This document shows, piece after piece, positions 42,070 to 49,519 of a DNA stretch of 64,000 nt. This DNA is from Salinicola acroporae (lineage in GTDB: Bacteria > Pseudomonadota > Gammaproteobacteria > Pseudomonadales > Halomonadaceae): assembly GCF_003206615.1 (NCBI RefSeq), contig NZ_PZJW01000001.1:186001-250000 (forward strand), in the 5' to 3' direction. The translations under genes were made by a program, and so were the position numbers. The notes beneath the pieces are model-generated. The model searched no databases, had not been told where the DNA came from, and worked only from the letters and a program-made list of their open reading frames with translations. The stretch's first letter is position 1. Each line of letters opens with the position of its first letter.

Positions 42070-44139
42070 CTAAAAGTGCATGCACAGCCGCAAGGCATCG
42101 TATATCGCCGCATGCGTATTGCGCTGCGCCACACAGTCACCGATCCGGAACAGCGCGAACTCGCCGCTCTCGGCCAGGGTCGGCTGGGGCGCGATCGCAT
42201 ACAGCGCCTCGACATCGATCTGGCCGTGGTTGCGCGAACGCGACTTGAGCGCATAGTAGAGCGACTCGTCCGGACGCACGCCGTTCTCGATCACCACCTG
42301 ATCGACCACCCGCTCCTCGTGCTCGCCGGTGTACTCGTTCTCGAACAGCGCCACCAGCTTGTCACCTTCGCGGTAGACCTTGTGCAGCCCCAGGTCGCCG
42401 GTCATCACCACCGACTGCTGATAGAGGCTGCGGTAGTAGGTCGGGAAGGTGGTGCCACCGATCGCCACACCGGGCTTGGTGTCGTCGGTGACGATCTCCA
42501 CCGTGGCGCCCTTGCTGGCGAGATAGTCGGCGGTGGACATGCCACTGAACTCGCACATGGTGTCATAGACCAGCACGTTTTTACCCGGCTCGACCTTGCC
42601 GCTGAGGATGTCCCAGCTGCTGACCGCCAGGCTCTCCTCAGGATTTTCCGAGTAGCCCCACTCAGGCACCTGCTCGAGGAACGGATGACCGCCGTTGGCC
42701 AGCACCACCAGATCGGGCTGCAGGTCGCGCACCATCGAATCGTCGGCGCGGGTGTCGAGCTGGACATCGACGCCGAGGCGCGACAGCTCCATCTCGTACC
42801 AGCGGGTGATACCGGCGATCTGGTCGCGCTGCGGTGCCCGCGCAGCAAGGGTGACCTGGCCGCCGAGCTGGGGCTGGGCTTCAATCAGGGTCACGTCGTG
42901 GCCGCGCTCGGCGCTGACGCGGGCCGCCTCCATGCCGCCGGGGCCGCCGCCGACCACCACCACGCGGCGACGGGGTCCGCTGGTTTTCTCGATGATGTGC
43001 GGCAGGCCCATGTACTCGCGCGAGGTCGCCGCGTTCTGGATACAGAGCACGTCGAGGCCCTGGTACTGGCGGTCGATGCAGTAGTTGGCGCCCACACACT
43101 GACGGATCTGGTCGGTCTGGCCGTTCTTGATCTTGGCGATGATGTGCGGGTCGGCGATGTGCGCCCGGGTCATCCCCACCAGGTCGACGTAGCCGCCCTC
43201 GAGAATACGCTCGGCCTGGGTCGGATCCTTGATGTTCTGGGCGTGGATGACCGGGACCGAGACCACCTCCTTGATGCCCGCCGCCAGGTGCAGAAACGGC
43301 TCCGGCGGATAGGACATGTTGGGAATGACGTTGGCCAGGGTGTCGTGGGTATCGCAGCCGGAGCCGATCACGCCGAAGAAGTCGACCATGCCGGTGGCAT
43401 CGTAGTAGGCGGCGATCTGCTTCATGTCGTCGTGGGAGAGACCATCGGGATGGAACTCGTCGCCGCAGATGCGCATGCCGACACAGAAATCGTCACCGAC
43501 TTCGGCACGCACCGCCTTGAGCACTTCCATGCCGAAGCGCATGCGATTCTCGAAGCTGCCGCCCCACTGGTCGGTACGCTTGTTGACGCGCGGGCTCCAG
43601 AACTGGTCGATCAGGTGCTGGTGGACCGCGGAGAGTTCGCAGCCGTCGAGTCCGCCCTCCTTGACCCGGCGTGCGCCCTGGGCGAAATCACCGATGATGC
43701 GCCAGATCTCTTCTTCTTCGATGGTCTTGCAGGTAGCGCGGTGAACCGGCTCACGGATCCCGGAGGGCGAGACCAGGGTCGACCAGTTGTGGCCGTCCCA
43801 GCGCGAACGCCGCCCCATGTGGGTGATCTGAATCATGATCTTGCCGCCATGCTTGTGCACCGCATCGGCGAGATTCTGGAAATACGGAATGATGCGATCG
43901 GTGGAGACGTTGACCGAGCTCCACCACTGCTGCGGGCTGTCGATGGAGACCGGCGAGGAACCGCCGCAGATGCAGAGACCACAGCCACCTTTCGACTTCT
44001 CTTCGTAATACTTGACGTAGCGATCGGTGGTCATGCCGCCGTCGGTGGCATGCACCTCGGCGTGGGCGGTACTGACCACACGGTTGCGGATCGTCAGCTT
44101 GCCGATTTGAATCGGCTTGAATAGCGCTTCATGGGCCAT
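42070..44139 (-). CDS. dgcA: Dimethylglycine demethylase flavoprotein DgcA
   Basis: The 689-residue protein belongs to the trimethylamine-dehydrogenase/old-yellow-enzyme group. It has an N-terminal FMN TIM barrel (LFKPIQIGKLTIRNRVV), then a 4Fe-4S segment, then a C-terminal FAD/NAD-type domain (VVVGGGPGGMEAARVSAERG). The cluster segment reads C-V-G-A-N-Y-C with a later C, so Ala replaces the second of four ligands seen in trimethylamine dehydrogenase. It demethylates dimethylglycine to sarcosine. It lies between the DUF5943 gene and dgcB, in the order known from Pseudomonas. Confidence 0.94.
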   Translation of the reverse strand: MAHEALFKPIQIGKLTIRNRVVSTAHAEVHATDGGMTTDRYVKYYEEKSKGGCGLCICGGSSPVSIDSPQQWWSSVNVSTDRIIPYFQNLADAVHKHGGKIMIQITHMGRRSRWDGHNWSTLVSPSGIREPVHRATCKTIEEEEIWRIIGDFAQGARRVKEGGLDGCELSAVHQHLIDQFWSPRVNKRTDQWGGSFENRMRFGMEVLKAVRAEVGDDFCVGMRICGDEFHPDGLSHDDMKQIAAYYDATGMVDFFGVIGSGCDTHDTLANVIPNMSYPPEPFLHLAAGIKEVVSVPVIHAQNIKDPTQAERILEGGYVDLVGMTRAHIADPHIIAKIKNGQTDQIRQCVGANYCIDRQYQGLDVLCIQNAATSREYMGLPHIIEKTSGPRRRVVVVGGGPGGMEAARVSAERGHDVTLIEAQPQLGGQVTLAARAPQRDQIAGITRWYEMELSRLGVDVQLDTRADDSMVRDLQPDLVVLANGGHPFLEQVPEWGYSENPEESLAVSSWDILSGKVEPGKNVLVYDTMCEFSGMSTADYLASKGATVEIVTDDTKPGVAIGGTTFPTYYRSLYQQSVVMTGDLGLHKVYREGDKLVALFENEYTGEHEERVVDQVVIENGVRPDESLYYALKSRSRNHGQIDVEALYAIAPQPTLAESGEFALFRIGDCVAQRNTHAAIYDALRLCMHF

Positions 44140-44257
44140 GGCCGGTCATCTCCTCGAACTCGCACCGCGCCGGGTGGGGCGCGGCCGCCAAGAGTTCTTC
44201 AGTACACGGAATTGCTTGAATTATGGGTCGCTGTCGCGGGGTGTGTCGGCGCCGCCG

Positions 44258-44788
44258 TCAGCGTGGCGTCACTTCGAAGTAGCCAACCTCGCAGCCCGCC
44301 TCGGCCCCGCTCTGGGTCTGCTCGGCACGGGTGCGCAGGCTGCTGCCGCGGGCCTCGAGGACCTGGTCCATGGCGCCGGCGAACCAGCCGGTGAACATGT
44401 ACTCTTCCTTCTTGCCGGTCTTGCCCAGCTGATAGACGAAACAGGAGTGTTCCAGGCGCACCTTGGCGGTGCCGGCGTCGAGATCGATCGCCTCGGTGAT
44501 GAACAGCCCCCAGCCGCGCTGCGACAGGCGCTTCATGTAGTGTTCGAAGACCGCCACACCCTCGAGACCGTGCAGCTCGGCTTCCTTCTCGCACCAGTGC
44601 CAGGCGGACTTGTAGCCGGCGTCGTAGAGAATCCTGGCGTAGGTCTCGGCCCCCAGCGCCTCTTCGATGGCGACGTGGTTGTTGATGAAGAAGTGGCGCG
44701 GCACGTAGAGCATCGGCAGCGCATCGGTGGTCCAGATACCGGTGTCGCTATCGACATTGATCGGCAGTTCGGGAGCCATCTGGGTCAT
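44258..44788 (-). CDS. DUF5943 / 4-vinyl-reductase-domain protein of the dgc operon
   Basis: The 176-residue protein has an N-terminal DUF5943-like part (LYVPRHFFINNHVAIEEALG) and a C-terminal V4R-like fold (GWGLFITEAIDLDAGTAKVRLEHSCF). Its only cysteines are the Trp-Cys-Glu near residue 66, one in HSCFVY, and one in GCEVGYFEV. Homologues occur at the same place in Pseudomonas dgc operons (PA5397 type) but have no assigned reaction. V4R domains bind small hydrophobic or pigment-like ligands. It lies 118 bp before dgcA. Confidence 0.85.
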   Translation of the reverse strand: MTQMAPELPINVDSDTGIWTTDALPMLYVPRHFFINNHVAIEEALGAETYARILYDAGYKSAWHWCEKEAELHGLEGVAVFEHYMKRLSQRGWGLFITEAIDLDAGTAKVRLEHSCFVYQLGKTGKKEEYMFTGWFAGAMDQVLEARGSSLRTRAEQTQSGAEAGCEVGYFEVTPR

Positions 44789-44890
44789 ATCGGTTACCTC
44801 TGAAGTTGTTCTTGGGCGGCGCTTCCAGCCGCGGGCTAAGAGCAGAATGATGTCTTGAGGACTCCAGCCGACTCCGCTATCACGTTCCAG

Positions 44891-45008
44891 GAGCCGAGCG
44901 AGCTAGCGAAGACAAGGCGAAGTCTGCCGGGCTCGCGCAGTGGACGAGGTTGTCCATGAGCAGAGAGCGGCAGACTTCAACGCCGTATTCGCGACGCGCA
45001 GCCGGCTC
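44891..45008 (-). repeat. Long intergenic hairpin between the M19-like gene and the DUF5943 gene
   Basis: GAAGTCTGCCG at 44919-44929 pairs perfectly with CGGCAGACTTC at 44968-44978. Inside is TGGAC/GTCCA (44941-44956). Outside are further matches, ending in GAGCCG (44891) with CGGCTC (45003). The predicted RNA is a hairpin of about 118 nt starting nine bases past the M19-like stop codon. Its core is shared with the dgcA-dgcB element. Confidence 0.7.
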
Positions 45009-45016
45009 GGCACGGT

Positions 45017-45994
45017 TTACTCGCCCCAGACATCTTTCAACGTCCGCACCCAGTTCTCCCCCATGATCTTGCGCACCACCGGCTCGGAGAGGCCGTGGTC
45101 CAGCAACGCCTGGGTCAGGTTGGGGAACTCGCCGATGGTGCGGATGCCCTTGGGATTGATGATCTCGCCGAAGCGGGTCAGGCGGCGGGCATAGCCCTTG
45201 TCGTGGGTCAGCCACTCGAAGAAGGCCTCGTCCTGGCCCTGGGTGAAGTCGGTGCCGATGCCGATGGCATCCTCGCCGACGATGTTCATGATGTAGACGA
45301 TCGCCTCGACGTAGTCCTCGATGGTGGCGTTGACGCCGGCCTTGAGGAACGGCGTGAACATGGTCACGCCGACGAAACCGCCGTGGTCGGCGATGAACTT
45401 GAGCTCCTCGTCGGACTTGTTGCGCGGGTGCTCCTTGAGCCCGCTGGGCAGGCAGTGCGAATAACAGACCGGCTTGCTCGATTCGAGGATGATCTCCTCG
45501 GAGGTCTTCGAGCCGACGTGGGAGAGATCGCACATCATGCCGACCCGGTTCATCTCGGCGATCACTTCTCGACCGTAGCCGGAGAGCCCGCCGTCGCGCT
45601 CGTAGCAGCCGGTACCGACCAGGTTCTGGGTGTTGTAGCAGAGCTGGGTGATGCCCACGCCGAGCTTCTTGAAGATCTCGATGTAGCCCAGCTTGTCCTC
45701 GAAGGCGTAGGCGTTCTGGAAGCCGAGGATGATGCCGGTCTTGCCCTCTTCCTTGGCCCGGGTGATGTCGCGGGTGGTATGCACCGGGCGCACCAGCTCG
45801 GCGTTGTCGCGCATCAGCTGGTTGACGGCAACGATGTTGTCGACGGTGGCTTCGAAATCCTCCCACACCGACACCGTGCAGTTGGCCGCGGTCAGGCCGC
45901 CCTTGCGCATGTCCTCGAACAGGGCGCGGTCCCATTTGGCAATGATCAGGCCGTCGATGATGATGGCATCGTCGTGCACGGATGAGGTCGACAT
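45017..45994 (-). CDS. Membrane dipeptidase (M19)-like protein of the dgc operon, first metal site lost
   Basis: The 325-residue protein has the M19 amidohydrolase barrel. The second-metal histidines are kept (H159 in DLSHV, H180 in YSH), as is the HPRN substrate-arginine segment. The canonical first-metal ligands are not: the usual D-G-H-x-D near the N terminus reads D14-G-L-I-I, and the bridging Glu of the GxEGGH motif aligns with Q93 in LGFQNAYAF. It is the first gene of the dgc operon, matching the PA5396 position in Pseudomonas. A normal dipeptidase activity is therefore doubtful. Confidence 0.85.
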   Translation of the reverse strand: MSTSSVHDDAIIIDGLIIAKWDRALFEDMRKGGLTAANCTVSVWEDFEATVDNIVAVNQLMRDNAELVRPVHTTRDITRAKEEGKTGIILGFQNAYAFEDKLGYIEIFKKLGVGITQLCYNTQNLVGTGCYERDGGLSGYGREVIAEMNRVGMMCDLSHVGSKTSEEIILESSKPVCYSHCLPSGLKEHPRNKSDEELKFIADHGGFVGVTMFTPFLKAGVNATIEDYVEAIVYIMNIVGEDAIGIGTDFTQGQDEAFFEWLTHDKGYARRLTRFGEIINPKGIRTIGEFPNLTQALLDHGLSEPVVRKIMGENWVRTLKDVWGE

Positions 45995-46229
45995 GCGGAA
46001 ATCCTCCTGGGTTTTGTGCGCCTTCGGCAGCCGTCGCGGCAGTTGACCGGAAGCCCGAAGGCGATTGTTCCGCGCAGCATATCCCCGGGCTTCCTCCCCC
46101 CGCCGACCGAAAGCGAATTCCAGTGTTCCGATTGCGTCACGCCCGCTTGTCTGCCTGCGACAGCCTCCAGGGTGCGGGAGCCTCCAGGGTGCGGGAGCCT
46201 TGGAGTAATGGCATGATTGACGCCAAAGT
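45995..46229. promoter_or_regulatory. Upstream region of the dgc operon
   Basis: TTGTCTGCCTGCGACA at 46147-46162 matches the gbcA/gbcB motif TTGTC-(3)-C-(1)-GCGACA. Directly after it, a 17-bp unit (CCTCCAGGGTGCGGGAG) is repeated twice at 46164-46180 and 46181-46197, followed by a partial third copy. The strand carrying the dgc operon start is minus. Confidence 0.45.
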
Positions 46230-46261
46230 GTTCTTTATATAGAACGTTCCATATAAAGAAC
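46230..46261. promoter_or_regulatory. Double palindromic operator of the XRE-azlCD operon
   Basis: Two 16-bp palindromes abut: GTTCTTTATATAGAAC (46230-46245) and GTTCCATATAAAGAAC (46246-46261), each with GTTC/GAAC arms. Together they make a 32-bp inverted repeat with a single mismatched pair. The downstream gene encodes an XRE regulator that starts 18 bp later, so autoregulation by two dimers is the simplest reading. Confidence 0.75.
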
Positions 46262-46279
46262 GACTGGACCCAATCGCCC

Positions 46280-46825
46280 ATGGACGAGATCGCGCTGGAA
46301 ACCCTGGGACGGCACCTGCAGGCGCTGCGTCAGGCACAGGGCCTGTCGCTGACGCAATTGGCGGCTCAGGCGGAGATCGCCAAGTCGAACCTGTCCCGCC
46401 TCGAGCAGGGGATCGGCAACCCGACCATCGATACGCTGTGGCGCCTAGCGAAGCAGTTGGGGGTACCGTTCGGCACCCTGGTAGCCCCGGTCGCGACACC
46501 GGTGGAGGAGAACGGCGTCAGCGTGCACCTGGTCGAGCAGAGCCATCATCAGCGTCACGACGAGCCGGCCGTCGATGTCTACCTGATGCGCTGCGCGCCC
46601 GGGACGATTCGCCAAGCAGAACCTCACCCGCCAGGCACCCGGGAAACCCTGCAGGTCATCGAGGGCCGGGTGTCGGTAGGCCCCGCGGGTGAGTCACGCC
46701 AGCTTGCCGCCGGAGAGATTTTCACGTTCGCTGCCGATCGACCTCACGACTATCGCGTCAGCGACATGGGCGCGACGCTGCTGGTCACCATCGTCTACGC
46801 CAGGGAAGGACCATCGAATGGCTGA
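46280..46825 (+). CDS. XRE family regulator with C-terminal cupin domain
   Basis: The 181-residue regulator starts MDEIALETLG. It has an N-terminal Cro/CI helix-turn-helix (LGRHLQALRQAQGLSLTQLA, then AKSNLSRLEQGIGNPTIDTL) and a small cupin domain (RETLQVIEGRVSVGP ... GEIFTFAADRPHDY). Cupin-type regulators of this kind often sit before amino-acid exporters. It overlaps azlC by 8 bp. The strong double palindrome just upstream is its probable target. Confidence 0.9.
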   Translation: MDEIALETLGRHLQALRQAQGLSLTQLAAQAEIAKSNLSRLEQGIGNPTIDTLWRLAKQLGVPFGTLVAPVATPVEENGVSVHLVEQSHHQRHDEPAVDVYLMRCAPGTIRQAEPHPPGTRETLQVIEGRVSVGPAGESRQLAAGEIFTFAADRPHDYRVSDMGATLLVTIVYAREGPSNG

Positions 46826-47555
46826 TACCGATATGCCGCCACCCTCGAGCGGGTGGTTGACCGGCGTCCGTGAAGCGGTACCCCTGCTGGGCGGATATCT
46901 CCCGGTGGCCGTCTCGTTCGGATTGATCTCCACCCAGGCGGGGTTCAGCACGGTCGAAACCCTGGCGATCTCGGCACTGATCTACGCCGGCGCCTCGCAG
47001 TTCCTGTTCGTCGGCATGATCGCCAGCGGCTCACCCTTGTGGCTGACCGTGGCGCTGACGTTGCTGATCAACGTGCGCCACGTCGTCTACGCGCCCAACA
47101 TCGCGCCCTGGCTGCCGAAGAGTCGCTGGTGGCCATGGCTGATGCACGGTATGACCGATCAGATCTTCGCACTCGCCCATAGCCGCCTGCCGCAGTTGCC
47201 GGCAGCACGGCGCGTGGGCTGGTTCTTCGGCGCCGCCCTGCTGGCCTGGCTCAGTTGGATCGCCGGCTCGTTGCTGGGCGCGGCCGCCGGTGAGTGGCTG
47301 ACCCGCCGCTGGCCCCTGCTGGGTGAGGTGATGCCATTTGCACTGCCGGCACTATTTCTGGTGTTGCTCGTGCCGCGCATCACCTCCAGGCGCTGGGCAC
47401 TCGCGCTCGGTGTCAGTATCGTCGCGGCCCTGCTCTGCACTCTGACCGGGCTGACCAATATCGGGATCCCGCTGGCTGCCGCCTGCGGGGCGTTCTGCTT
47501 CTACCTGGTTCGGCTGCCGGCGGCAGCCGGAACGGGGGGAGGGAAACGCCGATGA
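46818..47555 (+). CDS. azlC: AzlC family branched-chain amino acid exporter subunit
   Basis: The 245-residue membrane protein has the AzlC hallmarks PLLGGYLPVAVSFGLISTQAG, LIYAGASQFLFVGM and RHVVYAPNIAPWL, and about six to seven helices. With AzlD it exports branched-chain amino acids and analogues. The ATG at 46818 overlaps the regulator's stop; the upstream open frame is a shadow. The last four bases overlap azlD. Confidence 0.92.
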   Translation: MADTDMPPPSSGWLTGVREAVPLLGGYLPVAVSFGLISTQAGFSTVETLAISALIYAGASQFLFVGMIASGSPLWLTVALTLLINVRHVVYAPNIAPWLPKSRWWPWLMHGMTDQIFALAHSRLPQLPAARRVGWFFGAALLAWLSWIAGSLLGAAAGEWLTRRWPLLGEVMPFALPALFLVLLVPRITSRRWALALGVSIVAALLCTLTGLTNIGIPLAAACGAFCFYLVRLPAAAGTGGGKRR

Positions 47556-47899
47556 GTCTCGAACTCTGGCTTGGCGTGATCGTCGCCGCGCTGGGCACCT
47601 ATCTGCTCCGACTGCTGCCACTGCTCTGGATGCAACGGCACCTGAAACGTCGCGATGGGGAGGCCGAAGTCGATGCCTTGCCAAAGTGGCTGGTGGTGCT
47701 GGGTCCGATGATGATCGCTGCCGTACTGGGGGTTTCGCTGGTACCGCGCACGTCGGATCCTGAGGGCTGGCTGGCGACGGTCGTCGGGCTGGGCGTCACC
47801 CTCGTCGTCTGGCGCAAAACTCGCTCGCTGGGTTGGCCGGTGGTAGGCGGGGTGCTGACGTTCGGGGCCGTGGTGATCGTGGCCAGGGTCATCATCTAG
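47552..47899 (+). CDS. azlD: AzlD family branched-chain amino acid exporter subunit
   Basis: The 115-residue protein has three to four helices and the AzlD-type start LGVIVAALGTYLLRLLPLL. It is the small partner of AzlC. ATGA overlap with azlC implies coupled translation. A GC-rich hairpin follows before the convergent gbdR. Confidence 0.9.
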   Translation: MSLELWLGVIVAALGTYLLRLLPLLWMQRHLKRRDGEAEVDALPKWLVVLGPMMIAAVLGVSLVPRTSDPEGWLATVVGLGVTLVVWRKTRSLGWPVVGGVLTFGAVVIVARVII

Positions 47900-47956
47900 T
47901 CTCTGCCCGTAAGCCGGGGCCAGGCGCCGCAATGGCAGTTGACCGCACGATGACGA

Positions 47957-47978
47957 CGGGCGGCACAAGGGCCGCCCG
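47957..47978. terminator. Hairpin between azlD and gbdR
   Basis: CGGGCGGC and GCCGCCCG form an 8-bp perfect stem with a six-base loop between two convergent genes. No strong T-tract follows on either strand. Confidence 0.5.
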
Positions 47979-48002
47979 ATCCGGAAGTGAGAACCGCGAC
48001 GC

Positions 48003-49124
48003 TCAGCCCAGCGCGATACTGGCGTAGGTGGGCTCTCCCCTGGCGTGGCTCAGCGCCACCGCTGCACTGCTGGATTGCATCAGCGGGTCGTTGCCCGCCA
48101 GCGGGATCGACGCAGGCTCCAGCCGACGAATCTTCAGCGTCTCGCCTCGGTCCTCGCGCGGCGGCGTGCCAAAATACTCGCGATAGCACTTGGAGAAGTG
48201 CGGCGTGGAGACGAAACCACAGGCCGAGGCGATCTCGATGATCGGCAACGGTGTCTGCTTGAGCAGTTGCCTCGCCCGCGTCAGCCGCAACTTGAGATAG
48301 TAGCGCGACGGCGAACAGTGCAGATGGCGCTGGAACAGCCGCTCGAGCTGGCGCCGGGAGACATCCACGTAGCTGGCCAGCTCGTCGAGTTCGATCGGCT
48401 CCTCGATATTGGCTTCCATCAACGCCACGATCTCGAGCAGCTTCGGCTGGGTGGTCCCCAGCACATGCTTGAGCGGCACCCGCTGCTGGTCCTCCTCGCC
48501 GCGAACCCGCTCGTAGATGAACATCTCGGAGATGGCCGCCGACAGCTCGCGACCATGGTCACGCCCGATCAGATTGAGCATCATGTCCAGCGGTGCGGTG
48601 CCGCCCGAGGCCGTGAAGCGGTCGCGGTCGATCGAGAATAGCCGCGTGCTCCAGGCGGTGCGCGGATACGCTTCCTGGATCGCGGCCAGGCACTCCCAGT
48701 GGATGCTGGCGTCGTAACCGTTGAGCAGACCGGCCTGGGCCAGCGCCCAACTGCCGGTGCAGACCGAACCGACCCGCCGCAACTGCCGTTGGCGGCCCTG
48801 CAGCCAGGTCAGCAGCGCCGGCGTCACCGAGCGTTGTGGCGCAACCCCGCCGCACACCACCAGCCAGTCCAGCCGCAGCGGCGAATGGGCGCTGGCGTCC
48901 GGCGTCACCTGCATGCCGTCGCTCGCGCGAACAGGTGCGCCATCCATGGTCATCACATACCAGCGATAGAGCTCGCGTCCGGCAAGTTGATTGGCCATGC
49001 GCAACGGCTCGATGGCCGATGCCAAGGAAATCAGGGTGAAGTCTTCCAGCAGCAGGAAGCCAAGAGTCTGCGGTTCGGGCGCTGCGCCTGCGGGGGCGCC
49101 ACCACGAGCGGGGGTGATTGCCAT
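48003..49124 (-). CDS. gbdR: Glycine betaine-responsive AraC-type activator GbdR
   Basis: The 373-residue protein has a DJ-1/PfpI (GATase1-like) N-terminal domain (TLGFLLLEDFTLISLASAIEPLR, VGSVCTGSWALAQAGLLNG). A C-terminal AraC double helix-turn-helix follows (YVDVSRRQLERLFQRHL, IIEIASACGFVSTPHFSKCYREYFG). Size and sequence fit GbdR of Pseudomonas, which senses glycine betaine and dimethylglycine and activates gbcAB, dgcAB and sox genes. All three target groups are in this window. The last 40 residues form a tail without recognised motif. Confidence 0.9.
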   Translation of the reverse strand: MAITPARGGAPAGAAPEPQTLGFLLLEDFTLISLASAIEPLRMANQLAGRELYRWYVMTMDGAPVRASDGMQVTPDASAHSPLRLDWLVVCGGVAPQRSVTPALLTWLQGRQRQLRRVGSVCTGSWALAQAGLLNGYDASIHWECLAAIQEAYPRTAWSTRLFSIDRDRFTASGGTAPLDMMLNLIGRDHGRELSAAISEMFIYERVRGEEDQQRVPLKHVLGTTQPKLLEIVALMEANIEEPIELDELASYVDVSRRQLERLFQRHLHCSPSRYYLKLRLTRARQLLKQTPLPIIEIASACGFVSTPHFSKCYREYFGTPPREDRGETLKIRRLEPASIPLAGNDPLMQSSSAAVALSHARGEPTYASIALG

Positions 49125-49519
49125 GTCATGTCTCCTCCAAGGATGGTTCGGCGGTTATTGTTATTGCGGTTCCCTGGCATCCGTCGCTCTCGGTCCATGG
49201 CGACTTCGTCGGTGTCGAACGGCGCTCGAGCGCGGCCGTGACCTGGCTCGTCGGCGTTTCGACCGGCCTGTTTCGACTGTAATCCCTGTGACTAGGCGAC
49301 GCATGCGTTTTTATCTCTGCGCGACACCGCCATCGCCATTAGGCACCTCGATGTCGTTTTTAGAACAGATCGTCCTCCGTCGGGTACGTCGATGTCGCAA
49401 TTCAAACAGGACGTGAAAAAGTGTTACCGAATGAAGGTGATAACAAGTATCATTCACACCATTATCGTCCCGTTACCGCCTGATCACCGTTCATCGCGAC
49501 TTGCCACTGGATTTCCGTC
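49125..49519. promoter_or_regulatory. Divergent gbdR/efeU region with Fur box and a direct repeat
   Basis: This 395-bp gap has no gene. GATAACAAGTATCATTCAC at 49439-49457 matches the Fur consensus at about 14 of 19 positions, 62 bp before efeU. Upstream, two related 27-bp units start at 49348 and 49389, 41 bp apart, sharing TCGATGTCG and, later in the unit, AACAG and CGT. The spacing is about four helical turns. Confidence 0.65.

Noticed and set aside
42076-44124. A 682-codon open frame antisense to dgcA.
   Set aside because: It is a codon-bias shadow of a well-matched flavoprotein, with no recognisable fold.
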